Source of the DNA: Streptomyces collinus Tu 365
Lineage (GTDB): Bacteria > Actinomycetota > Actinomycetes > Streptomycetales > Streptomycetaceae
DNA: 64,000 nucleotides
Assembly (NCBI RefSeq): GCF_000444875.1
Contig: NC_021985.1
Span: forward strand, 6,964,170-7,028,169
Direction: 5' to 3'
A program made the position numbers and the translations under genes. Shown here one piece after another: positions 52,956 through 61,347 of this stretch (the first letter of the stretch is position 1; each line of letters begins with the position of its first letter). The notes beneath the pieces are model-generated. The model was not told where the DNA came from. It did no database searches and saw only the letters and a list, made by a program, of their open reading frames with translations.

Positions 52956-53900
52956 TCAGTGGTGCTGTCCGATGCGGTCGACCACCTGGATGTCCTCCAG
53001 CGTCGTGGTCTCGTAGTAGTAGTTCACCTGCTTCCACTCGCCGTGCACCTTCTTCGCCGAACTGCCCTTCGTGCGCAGGCCCAGGTAGTCGTAGGTCCTG
53101 CGGTCGAAGACGAAGGTGAAGTTCGCCCGGGGGTGGGAGACGCCGACGGCCTTCCGGCCGGCCACGGTCGCGTCGTAGCGGTCGAGCCGGATGTGCGGGA
53201 GCTTCGACAGCGCCTCGAAGGCGGCGGCCTGCAGCTTCGGGGGCAGTACCCGTGGCCCCATCAGCAGCATGCACGCCTCGTCGAACGCGAACATGTCGGT
53301 ATGCGTCGAGGGCTTCATCCCGCGCCTGAACGCGTCCAGCAGCGCGTCGGGGTCCGTCGGCATCCTCTGGAGTTCGGAGTAGACGGTCGGCGGCCAGCGC
53401 ACCTCGTGCCTGCCGAGCGGCGGGTCGTGGTGGATCTTCCCGTTCTCCTGGCGCAGGGACGGCTTCGAGCCGTCCACCGACATCCAGCTCTCGTCGGTCC
53501 ACGTCCGGGTCCTGCCGTCCTTCAGGTACGTGTGGACGACGTGGGTCCGGGTGTAGAAGTACTGGTCGTCGCGCGGGACGGGCAGGTCGCTGTTCGCGGT
53601 TCGGGAGCGGTCGGCGGCCTGCCGCAGCACCTCCGCGGCGCTGACCGTGTGCAGCACCGTGGTGCGGTGCGGTCCGCCGTCGCGTGTGACGACGACGGTC
53701 ACGCCCGCGCCCGCCGCGACGGCACCGGCGAGCGCGGTGCGCAGCACCAGGCGGCGGTCCGGCCCGCCCGCGCGCGCCGTGCGGCCGCGGGACTCCCCGG
53801 TGATCGCGGTCTCCAGGCGGGCCCGGGCCGCCGCGCGGGCCCGGTCGGAGAGGCCCCCGGCGCCGGTGTCCCAGCCGCGCACCTGCGTCAGCTCATCCAC
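52956..53900 (-). CDS. CU044_5270-family membrane-anchored protein, sigma factor partner
   Basis: A 314-residue protein. The N-terminal cytoplasmic part (DELTQVRGWDTGAGGLSDRARAAARARLETAI) precedes one membrane segment LRTALAGAVAAGAGVTVVV near 52-70, then a large extracellular domain (YFYTRTHVVHTYLKDGRTRTW; DRRTYDYLGLRTKGS) typical of CU044_5270 proteins. It overlaps the ECF sigma gene by eight bases. Family members occur next to SigE-like sigma factors and probably act as their anti-sigma or sensor partners. No zinc-binding ASD motif is present. Confidence 0.88.
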   Translation of the reverse strand: MDELTQVRGWDTGAGGLSDRARAAARARLETAITGESRGRTARAGGPDRRLVLRTALAGAVAAGAGVTVVVTRDGGPHRTTVLHTVSAAEVLRQAADRSRTANSDLPVPRDDQYFYTRTHVVHTYLKDGRTRTWTDESWMSVDGSKPSLRQENGKIHHDPPLGRHEVRWPPTVYSELQRMPTDPDALLDAFRRGMKPSTHTDMFAFDEACMLLMGPRVLPPKLQAAAFEALSKLPHIRLDRYDATVAGRKAVGVSHPRANFTFVFDRRTYDYLGLRTKGSSAKKVHGEWKQVNYYYETTTLEDIQVVDRIGQHH

Positions 53901-54537
53901 GATCGGTCTCCTTCTGCGGTGCGTTCGAGGTGGGGTGGCCGGCCGCGGCGAGCGCCTTGCGCAGCCTGGTGCGGGCCCGGTGCAGACGGGAGCGCACGGT
54001 GCCGACGGGCACGCCCAGGGCCTGCGCCGCCTCCGCGTAGTCGAGTTCGCCCCAGGCGGTCACCAGCAGCACGTCCCGGTACCGGGCGGGCAGTCCGGCG
54101 AGGGCGCGGGCCAGGGCGGCGTGCGACCCGCCGCTGAGCCGTTCGGCGACCCCGTCCTCGGGACCGTCGTGTTCCGTGCCGGACGCCAGGGACGCCACCC
54201 GCGACAGCGCCCGCAACCGGCGGGCCTCGTCACGGCGGTGACGTGCGACCAGGTTCGTGGCGATCCCGTACAGCCAGGGCCGGGCGTGCGGATGCGCCGG
54301 GTCGTAGCGCCGCCGCCGCTGGAAGGCGATCACGAAGGTCTCCGCCATCAGGTCGTCGGCGGTGTCGGTGCCCAGGCGCCGGGCGAGATAGCGGTGGATG
54401 TCGTCGGCGTAACGGTCGAAGATCACGGCGAACGCGTCGGGCGTCTCCCAGGACCGTTCGATGACCGAGCCGTCGGAGCCGCCGCTCGCGCCCGTCGCCG
54501 GGGCGGCCGGGGCGCCGTTGTCTCGCAGCAGGGTCAC
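53893..54537 (-). CDS. ECF RNA polymerase sigma factor (RpoE-like)
   Basis: Sigma-70 family factor of about 214 residues from GTG 54537 (GTG 54594 also possible). Region 2 is FAVIFDRYADDIHRYLARRLGTDTADDLMAETFVIAFQRRRRYDP and region 4 LPARYRDVLLVTAWGELDYAEAAQALGVPVGTVRSRLHRARTRLR. It is translationally coupled to the downstream membrane partner. This is the usual streptomycete pair of ECF sigma with CU044_5270 protein. Signal unknown. Confidence 0.93.
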   Translation of the reverse strand: MTLLRDNGAPAAPATGASGGSDGSVIERSWETPDAFAVIFDRYADDIHRYLARRLGTDTADDLMAETFVIAFQRRRRYDPAHPHARPWLYGIATNLVARHRRDEARRLRALSRVASLASGTEHDGPEDGVAERLSGGSHAALARALAGLPARYRDVLLVTAWGELDYAEAAQALGVPVGTVRSRLHRARTRLRKALAAAGHPTSNAPQKETDRG

Positions 54538-54719
54538 GTTCCACCTCTGTGGTTCATGCACGTCCTCGGGATCGCGGTGCGGGATCGTGGTCACCCGCTG
54601 TTCGCCGATGCCGGGCAGGAAGTTCCACCCCGGCAAGTGACCTGCCTCACAACGACGATGGCTCGTGTCCCGGGTCGGAAGCCGTGCCCCTGCGGCGGTC
54701 CGGCCGCCGCTCCCCGGGG

Positions 54720-55943
54720 TCAGTCCGTCAGCGCCTCGTGCACCAGCCGGCGCAGGTCCGGGAAGACCTTCAGGGACTTCGGCCGCACCTGGGTCATGAA
54801 CTGCACGGTGAGGTCATGCGTCGGGTCGACCCAGAAGGCGGTGGTGGCGACTCCCGTCCAGCCGTACGTGCCCCGGCTGGTCGGGGCCAGGGTGCGGGCG
54901 GGGTCGGTGACCACGGAGACGTTGAAGCCGAAGCCCAGGCCCTGGTTGGCGCGGCCCTGGTGGACCGGGGCGCCGAAGGAACTCAACTCGGCGTCCCCGG
55001 GGAGCTGGTTGCGGGACATCCGGGCCACCGTGGCGGGCGACAGCAGGCGGACGCCGTCCAGTTCGCCGCCCCGGCGCAGCATCTCCATGAACCGGTGGAA
55101 GTCCGGCGCGCTGGAGACCAGGCCGCCGCTGCCGGACAGGAACCGCGGCCGGCCGAGCACCGGCAGCCCGGGGACCGGGGTGATGCCGCCGTCCTCCGTC
55201 TCGCCGTACAACTCGGCCAGCCGGTGCGCCTGTTCGGGGGCGATGTGGAAGCCGGTGTCGCTCATGCCGAGCGGGCGCAGGATCCGCTCCGTGACGTACG
55301 CGTCCAGGGGCCGGCCGGAGACCACCTCGATCAGCCGGCCCAGCACGTTGGAGGCCACCGAGTAGTTCCACCGCGTGCCCGGCTCGAACTGCAGCGGCAT
55401 CCGCGCGTACACGTCGACGGCCTGCGCGAGGTCCTTGCCCGGCGGCACCGAGTACTCCAGGCCCGCTTCCCGGTAGAGCGCGTCCACGGGGTGCTCGTGG
55501 TAGAAGCCGAAGGTCAGACCCGCCGTGTGGGTGAGCAGATGCCGGACGAGGACCGGTCCGCCGGCCGGACGGGTACGGACCCCGGCACTCGAACCGCCCT
55601 CGTACACCCGCGGTTCGGCGAAGGCGGGCAGGTGGCGGTCGACCGGGTCGTCCAGCGACAGGCTGCCGTCCTCCACCAGTTGGAGCACCGCGACCGCGGT
55701 GACCGGCTTGGTCATCGAGTAAATCCGCCACAGGGTGTCCGTTCCGACCGGCAGCCCGGCGGCGACGTCCCGGTGGCCGTGGACGCTCAGGTGGGCGACC
55801 CGGCCGCCGCGTGCCACGGACACCAGGTAGCCGGGCAGCCGGCCCTCCTCGACGTGACGGGCGAAGAACTCGTCGAGCCGGCCCAGGGCCTTCGGGTCGA
55901 GCCCCGCCTCGTCCGGGTCGGCTTCCTGCCGCAGCTGTGCCAT
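54720..55943 (-). CDS. Serine hydrolase of the beta-lactamase (class C/EstB) family
   Basis: A 407-residue protein. The nucleophile motif SxxK is YSMTKPVTAVAV near residue 81. The Tyr-x-Asn-type element is NYSVASNVLGRLIEVVSG near 190, and GSGGLVSSAPDFHRFMEML near 270 and GFNVSVV lie toward the third motif. There is no signal peptide, so it is intracellular and more likely an esterase or peptidase than a penicillinase. ATG 55943 with GGAGGAG upstream; the frame extends to 55958. Substrate unknown. Confidence 0.9.
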   Translation of the reverse strand: MAQLRQEADPDEAGLDPKALGRLDEFFARHVEEGRLPGYLVSVARGGRVAHLSVHGHRDVAAGLPVGTDTLWRIYSMTKPVTAVAVLQLVEDGSLSLDDPVDRHLPAFAEPRVYEGGSSAGVRTRPAGGPVLVRHLLTHTAGLTFGFYHEHPVDALYREAGLEYSVPPGKDLAQAVDVYARMPLQFEPGTRWNYSVASNVLGRLIEVVSGRPLDAYVTERILRPLGMSDTGFHIAPEQAHRLAELYGETEDGGITPVPGLPVLGRPRFLSGSGGLVSSAPDFHRFMEMLRRGGELDGVRLLSPATVARMSRNQLPGDAELSSFGAPVHQGRANQGLGFGFNVSVVTDPARTLAPTSRGTYGWTGVATTAFWVDPTHDLTVQFMTQVRPKSLKVFPDLRRLVHEALTD

Positions 55944-56003
55944 CGTGCTCCTCCGCATCGCTCCCGCGCGTGCGCTCCGGCCCGCCTGCCGGGACGCACA
56001 CCC

Positions 56004-57365
56004 TCATCGTCGCGCAGGAACACCCGAACGGACCCGCCCGTCCGTGATCTCCGTGTCCGGCGCGGCACCGGGCCCGGACAGCGCGCGGGCGGCCGGTACG
56101 GCGAGCGCCGCCACGGCCGCGAGCACGAGCAGTGCCGGCCGGGGGCCCGCGCCCATCAGTGCCGTCGCCGCGGCCACACCGAGCACGGGCCCCACGTTGA
56201 GCGCGGTCTGCTGCAGACCGCCCGCGACCCCGGCGACCGCCACCCGCGCACCGCGTACGACGACCTCGGTGGCCGCCACCATCACCGTGCCGAACCCGGC
56301 ACCCAGCAGCGCGAAACCGCCGCCGAGGGCGGCCGTGCCGGTGGCCCCGGACAGGACCAGGATGCCCAGCGCGAGCAGCGCCATGGCCGCGACGGCCGTC
56401 CGCCGCGCGCCCAGCCGGCGCAGCAGCGCCGGGCACAGGGCGGCGGACAGCACCATCAGCACCGCGAGCGGCAGGCTGCGCAGGGCGCTCTGGAACGGGT
56501 CGAGGGCGAGCCGCCGCTGGAGCACGTACGTCTCGGCGAACAGGGTGCCGAACAGCGCGGCCGACGCGGCCACGAGCAGGCCGAGCGCGGCCCCCACCGC
56601 CGGGGAGCCGATCACCCCGGGCGGCAGCAGCGGATGCGCGCCGCGCCGCTCGTGCCGTACGAAGGCGGTCCCGGCGAGCACCGCGCCGCCCAGCGCCGAC
56701 ACCCCCCACACCCCGGAGCCGGGCAGCGAGACCAGCGCCTGCACGAGACAGGCCAGGGCGAGGGCGAGCAGCAGGGCCCCGGGCAGGTCCAGCGGGGTGC
56801 GGACCGCCGGGCGGCGGTCCGCGCCTGGCAGCGCGAGCGCCGCCAGGCCGAAGCCGGCCGCGGGCAGCGCGCCGACGAAGAACACCGCCCGCCAGCCCGG
56901 ACCGCTCACCAGCGCGCCGCCCAGCAGCGGTCCCGCTGCCGCCGCCAGGCCGATCGCGGCGGTGCGCACGGCCAGCGGCACGGCCAGCCGCTCCGGCGGG
57001 TACGCGGCCCGCAGCATGCCGAGCGTCGCCGGCTGCAGCAGCGCCCCGAACACGCCCTGCGCCAACCGCAGTCCGATCACCCAGCCGATGCCGGGCGCCA
57101 GGCCGGCGCCCGCCGACGCCGCACCGAACCCCAGCATGCCGAGCCCGAAGGTCCGCCGGTGCCCGTACCGGTCGCCGAGCCGCCCCGCGAACACCAGCAG
57201 GCTCGCCACCGCCACGAGGTACGCGGTACCGGTCCACTGTACCGAGGCGAACGACGCGTGCAGCGAGCGTTGCAGGGAGGGCTGGGCGACCGTGAGGACC
57301 GTACCGTCCAGGGCGACGAGCACGGCCCCCGCCACACTGCTCGCCAGCGTCAGCCCGCGGTTCAC
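56004..57365 (-). CDS. MFS multidrug exporter (DHA2/EmrB-like)
   Basis: Membrane exporter of 453 residues with about 14 hydrophobic segments. LVALDGTVLTVAQPSLQRSL near 18 is the DHA2 helix-1 motif. GRLGDRYGHRRTFGLGM near 62 is motif A and LRLAQGVFGALLQPATLGML near 98 motif B. GTG 57365 overlaps the TetR stop (GTGA), so it is the second gene of the regulator operon. This is a typical self-regulated drug-efflux unit. Confidence 0.92.
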   Translation of the reverse strand: MNRGLTLASSVAGAVLVALDGTVLTVAQPSLQRSLHASFASVQWTGTAYLVAVASLLVFAGRLGDRYGHRRTFGLGMLGFGAASAGAGLAPGIGWVIGLRLAQGVFGALLQPATLGMLRAAYPPERLAVPLAVRTAAIGLAAAAGPLLGGALVSGPGWRAVFFVGALPAAGFGLAALALPGADRRPAVRTPLDLPGALLLALALACLVQALVSLPGSGVWGVSALGGAVLAGTAFVRHERRGAHPLLPPGVIGSPAVGAALGLLVAASAALFGTLFAETYVLQRRLALDPFQSALRSLPLAVLMVLSAALCPALLRRLGARRTAVAAMALLALGILVLSGATGTAALGGGFALLGAGFGTVMVAATEVVVRGARVAVAGVAGGLQQTALNVGPVLGVAAATALMGAGPRPALLVLAAVAALAVPAARALSGPGAAPDTEITDGRVRSGVPARR

Positions 57366-57988
57366 CGCACGTCCCGCGAGCCCAGGTGGGCGTCCAGGAC
57401 CGTATCGAGCAGCGGGCCCGACTCCTGGTCGCCGGTGGCGAGCTGGAGGCTGTTCCAGCGCCAGAGCTGGGCGATGCCGTGCAGGTTCGCCCACAGCGCG
57501 CCGGCCACCCGCCGGGCGTCCGTCTCGGGCCTGACCCGTCCCACCAGGTCCGCGAGCACCCCGAACAGCGGCAGGCTGGTCTCCCTGAGCCCCGACCCGC
57601 CGCTGTCCAGCAGGTCGTGACGGAACATCAGCTCGTACATGCCCGGGTTGTCCGACGCGAACTCCAGGTAGATGCGGGCCAGTTCCGTCAGCCGTCGGCG
57701 CGGGTCGGTGGCGCCGGGCGCGGACCTGCCGATGCGCTCGCCCAGGTCGGTGAACCCCCGGTGGGCGATGGCGGACAGCAGCTCCCGGTGGGTGGGGAAG
57801 TGGCGGCGCGGCGCCCCGTGGGAGACCCCGGCGCGGCGGGCGATCTCCCGCAGCGTCAGCGCCCGCACCCCCTCGGCGGCCACCAGCTCCACGCCCACGT
57901 CCACCAACCGGGCCCGCAGGCCCGTGTCGGACTCGGCCCTGGATCCCGTGTCGGTCTCGCCCCTGGATCCCGTGTCGGTCTCACGCAT
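57362..57988 (-). CDS. TetR-family regulator of the MFS exporter
   Basis: A 208-residue repressor. The HTH is GVRALTLREIARRAGVSHGAPRRHFPTHRELLSAI (about 38-72). The C-terminal ligand domain is of the TetR_C_13-like type. The N-terminal tail is three copies of an eight-residue unit (ETDTGSRG, ETDTGSRA, ESDTGLRA) from 24-bp DNA repeats at about 57905-57985. No ribosome-binding site precedes ATG 57988, so the message may be leaderless, or translation may start later. Operator-like palindromes lie immediately upstream. Confidence 0.88.
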   Translation of the reverse strand: MRETDTGSRGETDTGSRAESDTGLRARLVDVGVELVAAEGVRALTLREIARRAGVSHGAPRRHFPTHRELLSAIAHRGFTDLGERIGRSAPGATDPRRRLTELARIYLEFASDNPGMYELMFRHDLLDSGGSGLRETSLPLFGVLADLVGRVRPETDARRVAGALWANLHGIAQLWRWNSLQLATGDQESGPLLDTVLDAHLGSRDVR

Positions 57989-57990
57989 GG

Positions 57991-58044
57991 ATACTGTCTA
58001 CCAGCGACGAGTAGACACTGTCTACTGCAGACGGTAGGCAGTGT
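57991..58044. promoter_or_regulatory. TGTCTAC operator cluster upstream of the TetR/MFS operon
   Basis: TGTCTAC at 57995-58001 faces GTAGACA at 58011-58017, which is half of a perfect 15-bp palindrome GTAGACACTGTCTAC (58011-58025). A third related arm, GGTAGGCAGTGT, lies at 58033-58044. The cluster ends a few bases from the TetR start, ideal for autorepression. It could also affect the divergent F420 enzyme gene at 58112. Confidence 0.7.
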
Positions 58045-58111
58045 TCACCTATGGCCGTCGTGTCTCCCCGGCGCGGGGAATGCGGGATGATCCCGGCCAG
58101 TTGACGCCCAT

Positions 58112-58573
58112 ATGACAGAGGACTCGACGCAGGACCCGACACGGGCTTCGACGCAGGACGCACTGCTCCAGCTGCTCTCCGGTACGCGGGGCGGGGTGCT
58201 GGTCACGCTCAAGGGCGACGGCCGGCCCCAGCTCTCCAACGTCAGCCACGCCTACTACCCCGAGGAGCGGGTCGTCCGGATCTCCGTCACCGACGACCGG
58301 GCCAAGACCCGCAACCTCCGCCGCGACCCACGCGCCTCCTACCACGTCACCAGCGACGACCGCTGGGCGTACACGGTCGCCGAGGGCACGGCCGAGCTGT
58401 CGCCGGTCGCCCGTGACCCCCACGACGACACCGTCGAGGAACTCGTCCGGCTCTACCGGGACGTCCTCGGCGAGCACCCCGACTGGGACGACTACCGGGC
58501 CGCCATGGTCCGCGACCGCCGGCTGGTGGTCCGGCTGCCCGTCGAGCGGGTCTACGGCATCCCGAAGGGCTGA
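58112..58573 (+). CDS. PPOX-class F420-dependent oxidoreductase
   Basis: A 153-residue split-barrel flavin/deazaflavin enzyme: GTRGGVLVTLKGDGRPQLSNVSHAYY near 24-50, RISVTDDRAKTRNLRRDPRASYHV near 56-80 and RLVVRLPVERVYGIPKG at the end. These match the actinobacterial F420-dependent PPOX group. There is no clear ribosome-binding site before ATG 58112, so it may be leaderless. Its last 22 bp overlap the convergent dehydrogenase gene. Substrate unknown. Confidence 0.9.
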   Translation: MTEDSTQDPTRASTQDALLQLLSGTRGGVLVTLKGDGRPQLSNVSHAYYPEERVVRISVTDDRAKTRNLRRDPRASYHVTSDDRWAYTVAEGTAELSPVARDPHDDTVEELVRLYRDVLGEHPDWDDYRAAMVRDRRLVVRLPVERVYGIPKG

Positions 58574-59487
58574 ACAGCGGCCTGCCCCGGCGGAGCGGAC
58601 CGGGACGGGGCCGCCCCGGACCCGGTCCGCGCCTCGATCGCGCGCAGCACCGCCACCATGTCCTGGCCGCCGTGCCCCAGCCCCACCGTCTCCTCGAACA
58701 GGGCGTGGCACACGTCCAGCAGCGGTGAGGCCAGACCCGCCGCGCGGGCGGCCTCGGCGATGAGCCGGTTGTTCTTGAGCACGTCCAGGGCCGCGGCCTG
58801 GACGGCGAAGTCCCCCTCGCGCAGCTTGGGCGCCTTCATCCGGGACACCCCGCTGGCCATGGGGCCCGCGTCCAGCACCTCCAGGAACAGCCGCCGGTCC
58901 AGGCCCTGCCGGTCGGCGAAGTGGAACGCCTCCGTCAGCCCGGTCACCAGCGTGATCAGGAAGAGGTTCACGGCCAGCTTCATCAGCAGCGCGCCCGGCG
59001 CCGCACCGCACCCGAACGTCTCCCGGCACAGCGGCGCCAGCAGCGGCCGTACGGCGTCGACGGCGGACTCCTCGCCGGCGAGCATGGCCACCAGTTCCCC
59101 CCGCTCCGCCGGCACCCGCGACCCCGAGACGGGCGCCTCCACGTACCGGCCGCCCGCCGCGCGCACCTCGGCCTCCAGGGCGCGCGAGTGCTCCGGCGAG
59201 GTCGTACCCATCGGGACGACGATCCGCCCGGCGACCCGGGCGGCGAACTCGGGGGTGCCGCGCCCCAGGACCGCGTCGAGGGCCGCCTCGTCGGCGAGCA
59301 TCAGCAGCACCGCCTCCGCCCGCGCGAACACCTCACCGGGGTCCGCCGCCACCTCGGCGCCGGCCGCGCGCAGCGGCTCGGCCCGCTCCGCCGTCCGGTT
59401 CCACACCACGAGGGGCGTGCCGGCGGCCGCCAGGCGCAGCGCCATGGGTCGGCCCATCACCCCGAGACCGATGAATCCGACCTTCAC
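58552..59487 (-). CDS. NAD(P)-dependent oxidoreductase, 3-hydroxyisobutyrate dehydrogenase family
   Basis: Beta-hydroxyacid dehydrogenase of 311 residues. The Rossmann start KVGFIGLGVMGRPMA is at 2-16, the substrate loop GRYVEAPVSGSRVPAERGEL near 112 and catalytic Lys in ALLMKLAVNLFLI near 165. GTG 59487 with GGAGGG seven bases upstream is chosen. The gene is divergent from a TetR gene, and two identical-spaced palindromes lie between them, so the pair is a regulated unit. It may be an imine or succinic-semialdehyde-type reductase; the substrate is open. Confidence 0.92.
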   Translation of the reverse strand: MKVGFIGLGVMGRPMALRLAAAGTPLVVWNRTAERAEPLRAAGAEVAADPGEVFARAEAVLLMLADEAALDAVLGRGTPEFAARVAGRIVVPMGTTSPEHSRALEAEVRAAGGRYVEAPVSGSRVPAERGELVAMLAGEESAVDAVRPLLAPLCRETFGCGAAPGALLMKLAVNLFLITLVTGLTEAFHFADRQGLDRRLFLEVLDAGPMASGVSRMKAPKLREGDFAVQAAALDVLKNNRLIAEAARAAGLASPLLDVCHALFEETVGLGHGGQDMVAVLRAIEARTGSGAAPSRSAPPGQAAVQPFGMP

Positions 59488-59530
59488 GGCACTGCCCTCC
59501 GCTCCACGGCCCGGCCCCGACCCGGGCTGA

Positions 59531-59574
59531 CTATGACAGCCGTCATAGTAGCGGCTCTTATGACGCCGGTCATA
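59531..59574. promoter_or_regulatory. Twin TATGAC-N4-GTCATA palindromes (TetR operators)
   Basis: CTATGAC-AGCC-GTCATAG at 59531-59548 and TATGAC-GCCG-GTCATA at 59559-59574 are both perfect dyads with centres 27 bp apart. They lie between the divergent dehydrogenase and TetR starts. Two equal sites suggest cooperative binding of two TetR dimers controlling both genes. Confidence 0.85.
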
Positions 59575-59645
59575 GAGTGGGCGGAGCGGTGGGACGGACC
59601 GGGCGGACACGAGCGCGGGCGCACACCGGCGAGCGGAGGTCACGG

Positions 59646-60242
59646 ATGGCGGAGTCGCGGCACGGACCGCGCGAGCGCATGGTCTTCAGCGCGGCCCAGC
59701 TGATCCGGCGCCAGGGGGTCGGCGCCACCGGCATGCGGGAGGTGGCCGCCCACGCCGGAGCCCCGCGCGGATCGCTCCAGCACTACTTCCCGGGCGGCAA
59801 GGAACAACTGGTCAACGAAGCCGTCGGCTGGGCCGGCCGGTACGCGGGCAAGCGGGTGGCCCGGTTCCTGGCGGGCCTGGACCGGCCGACGCCGAGCGGG
59901 CTGTTCGCGGCGATGGCCGCCCAGTGGACACGGGAGTACGAGACGGACGGCTTCGAGGCCGGCTGCCCGGTCGCCGCGGCGACGGTGGACTGCGCGGCCC
60001 AGGACGCCTCCACCCGGGAGACGGCGGCCGCCGCCTTCGCCGCCTGGCGCGGCCCGGTCGCCGAGGCCTTGGCCGGCATGGGAGTGCCCGCCGGCCGCGC
60101 CGACCCCCTCGCCACCTTGATGATCAGCACCCTGGAGGGCGCGATCCTGATGGCCCGCGCGGAACAGGACGTACGCCCCCTGCTGACCGTGACCGGCGAG
60201 CTGGGGCCGCTGCTCGACGCGGCGGTGGTGCGCCCCGCCTGA
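59646..60242 (+). CDS. TetR-family regulator (LmrA/YxaF-like)
   Basis: A 198-residue repressor. The HTH MVFSAAQLIRRQGVGATGMREVAAHAGAPRGSLQHYFPGGKEQLVNEAV is at about 12-60. The C-terminal domain carries EAGCPVAAATVDCA, as in the YxaF/LmrA group that senses small aromatic or drug-like ligands. GGAGG sits six bases before ATG 59646. It most likely binds the twin palindromes just upstream and represses itself and the divergent dehydrogenase. Confidence 0.92.
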   Translation: MAESRHGPRERMVFSAAQLIRRQGVGATGMREVAAHAGAPRGSLQHYFPGGKEQLVNEAVGWAGRYAGKRVARFLAGLDRPTPSGLFAAMAAQWTREYETDGFEAGCPVAAATVDCAAQDASTRETAAAAFAAWRGPVAEALAGMGVPAGRADPLATLMISTLEGAILMARAEQDVRPLLTVTGELGPLLDAAVVRPA

Positions 60243-60335
60243 GCGGGCGGCCCCCGGCCCGTGTCCGCCGAGTCCCGCCTGCCCCTGCGGGCGGACGACG
60301 GGACGTCACGGACACGACTTGGCCGGGGGAGCGGT

Positions 60336-61223
60336 TCAGCAGCCCGGCACCGCGCCGGCGCAGTTGGTCGGTGTGTTGCCGTTGACCCGGCTGCTGGTCA
60401 GGACGACGCTCGCGCCGGGCTGGTTGAGGATGCCGCCGGCTCCCGTGCCGCCGGTGGCCGTGTTGTTGTTGACGTTCGTCCGGTCCACGAGCAGGTTGCC
60501 GTGGCTCGAACCGATCACGAGGTTGGCGATGCCGCCGCCGTCGAGCGCCCTGTTCTCGTTCACGACGCTGTCGCGGACCGTCATGGTGCCGTCGTTGGCG
60601 AGGCCGCCGCCGAACTGGTCCGCCGAGTTCTGGATGAAGCGGCTCTTGGTGATCGTCATGGTGCCGTCGTTGGCGGCGCCGCCGCCGTTGTGGGTGGTGG
60701 AGTTGCCGGTGACGGTCGTGTTGTCGACCGTGGCCGTGCCCACGTTGCCGATCCCGCCGGAGAAGTCCGCGCGGTTGTTCAGGATCTGGTCGTTCTCCAG
60801 GTGCAGGATGCCGAAGTTGGCGATGCCGCCGCCGAAGTTGTCGGGGAAACCGCCCGTGGCCAGCCCGTTCGAGAGGGTGGTCTTGCTCAGGGTCAGGTCG
60901 CCGCCGGCGCCGACGGTGAGGATGCGGAACGCCGGGGCACTGTTCGCACGGGTGATCGTGCTCCCCTTGCCGTTGATCGTCATCACGGTGGTGATGGCCG
61001 GCAGCGGACTGTTCAGGGTGTACGTGCAGTTCGACGAGAGGGTCAGCACCGAGCCCGGCACGGCGTTCGCCTGGGCGATGGCCGCGGAGAGCTGGGCGGC
61101 GGAGCAGCCGACGGGCGGCGGCGGCGGTGCGGCCGCCGCGGGGGTGGCGGTCACGCCGAGGGCCGTCACGACGCCGAGACCGAGGCCCTGGGCGACACGT
61201 GCGACGACGGATGAGGAGAACAT
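60336..61223 (-). CDS. Secreted right-handed beta-helix repeat protein
   Basis: Exported protein of 295 residues. The signal peptide ends near PAAAAP, about residue 32. Cys39 and Cys65 and the final cysteines could form disulfides. From about 95 on, Asn/Gly-rich coils repeat (FGGGIANFGILHLENDQILNNRA; SGGIGNVGTATVDNTTVTGNST; GGGAANDGTMTITKSRFIQNSA), the pattern of pectate-lyase-like or polymorphic outer-membrane-protein-like beta-helices. No catalytic residues are recognised. AAGGAG precedes ATG 61223. Surface adhesion or a structural role is possible. Confidence 0.82.
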   Translation of the reverse strand: MFSSSVVARVAQGLGLGVVTALGVTATPAAAAPPPPPVGCSAAQLSAAIAQANAVPGSVLTLSSNCTYTLNSPLPAITTVMTINGKGSTITRANSAPAFRILTVGAGGDLTLSKTTLSNGLATGGFPDNFGGGIANFGILHLENDQILNNRADFSGGIGNVGTATVDNTTVTGNSTTHNGGGAANDGTMTITKSRFIQNSADQFGGGLANDGTMTVRDSVVNENRALDGGGIANLVIGSSHGNLLVDRTNVNNNTATGGTGAGGILNQPGASVVLTSSRVNGNTPTNCAGAVPGC

Positions 61224-61347
61224 CGCGCTCCTTGGTGTCACGGAAGTGGGGGGTACCGCCCGGGGGCGGCACTCGCCACGGGCGGCACCAAATCGTGACC
61301 AGCACCGACCGGATAATCCGGTGATGTCATCGCACTGTCGTCGCATT

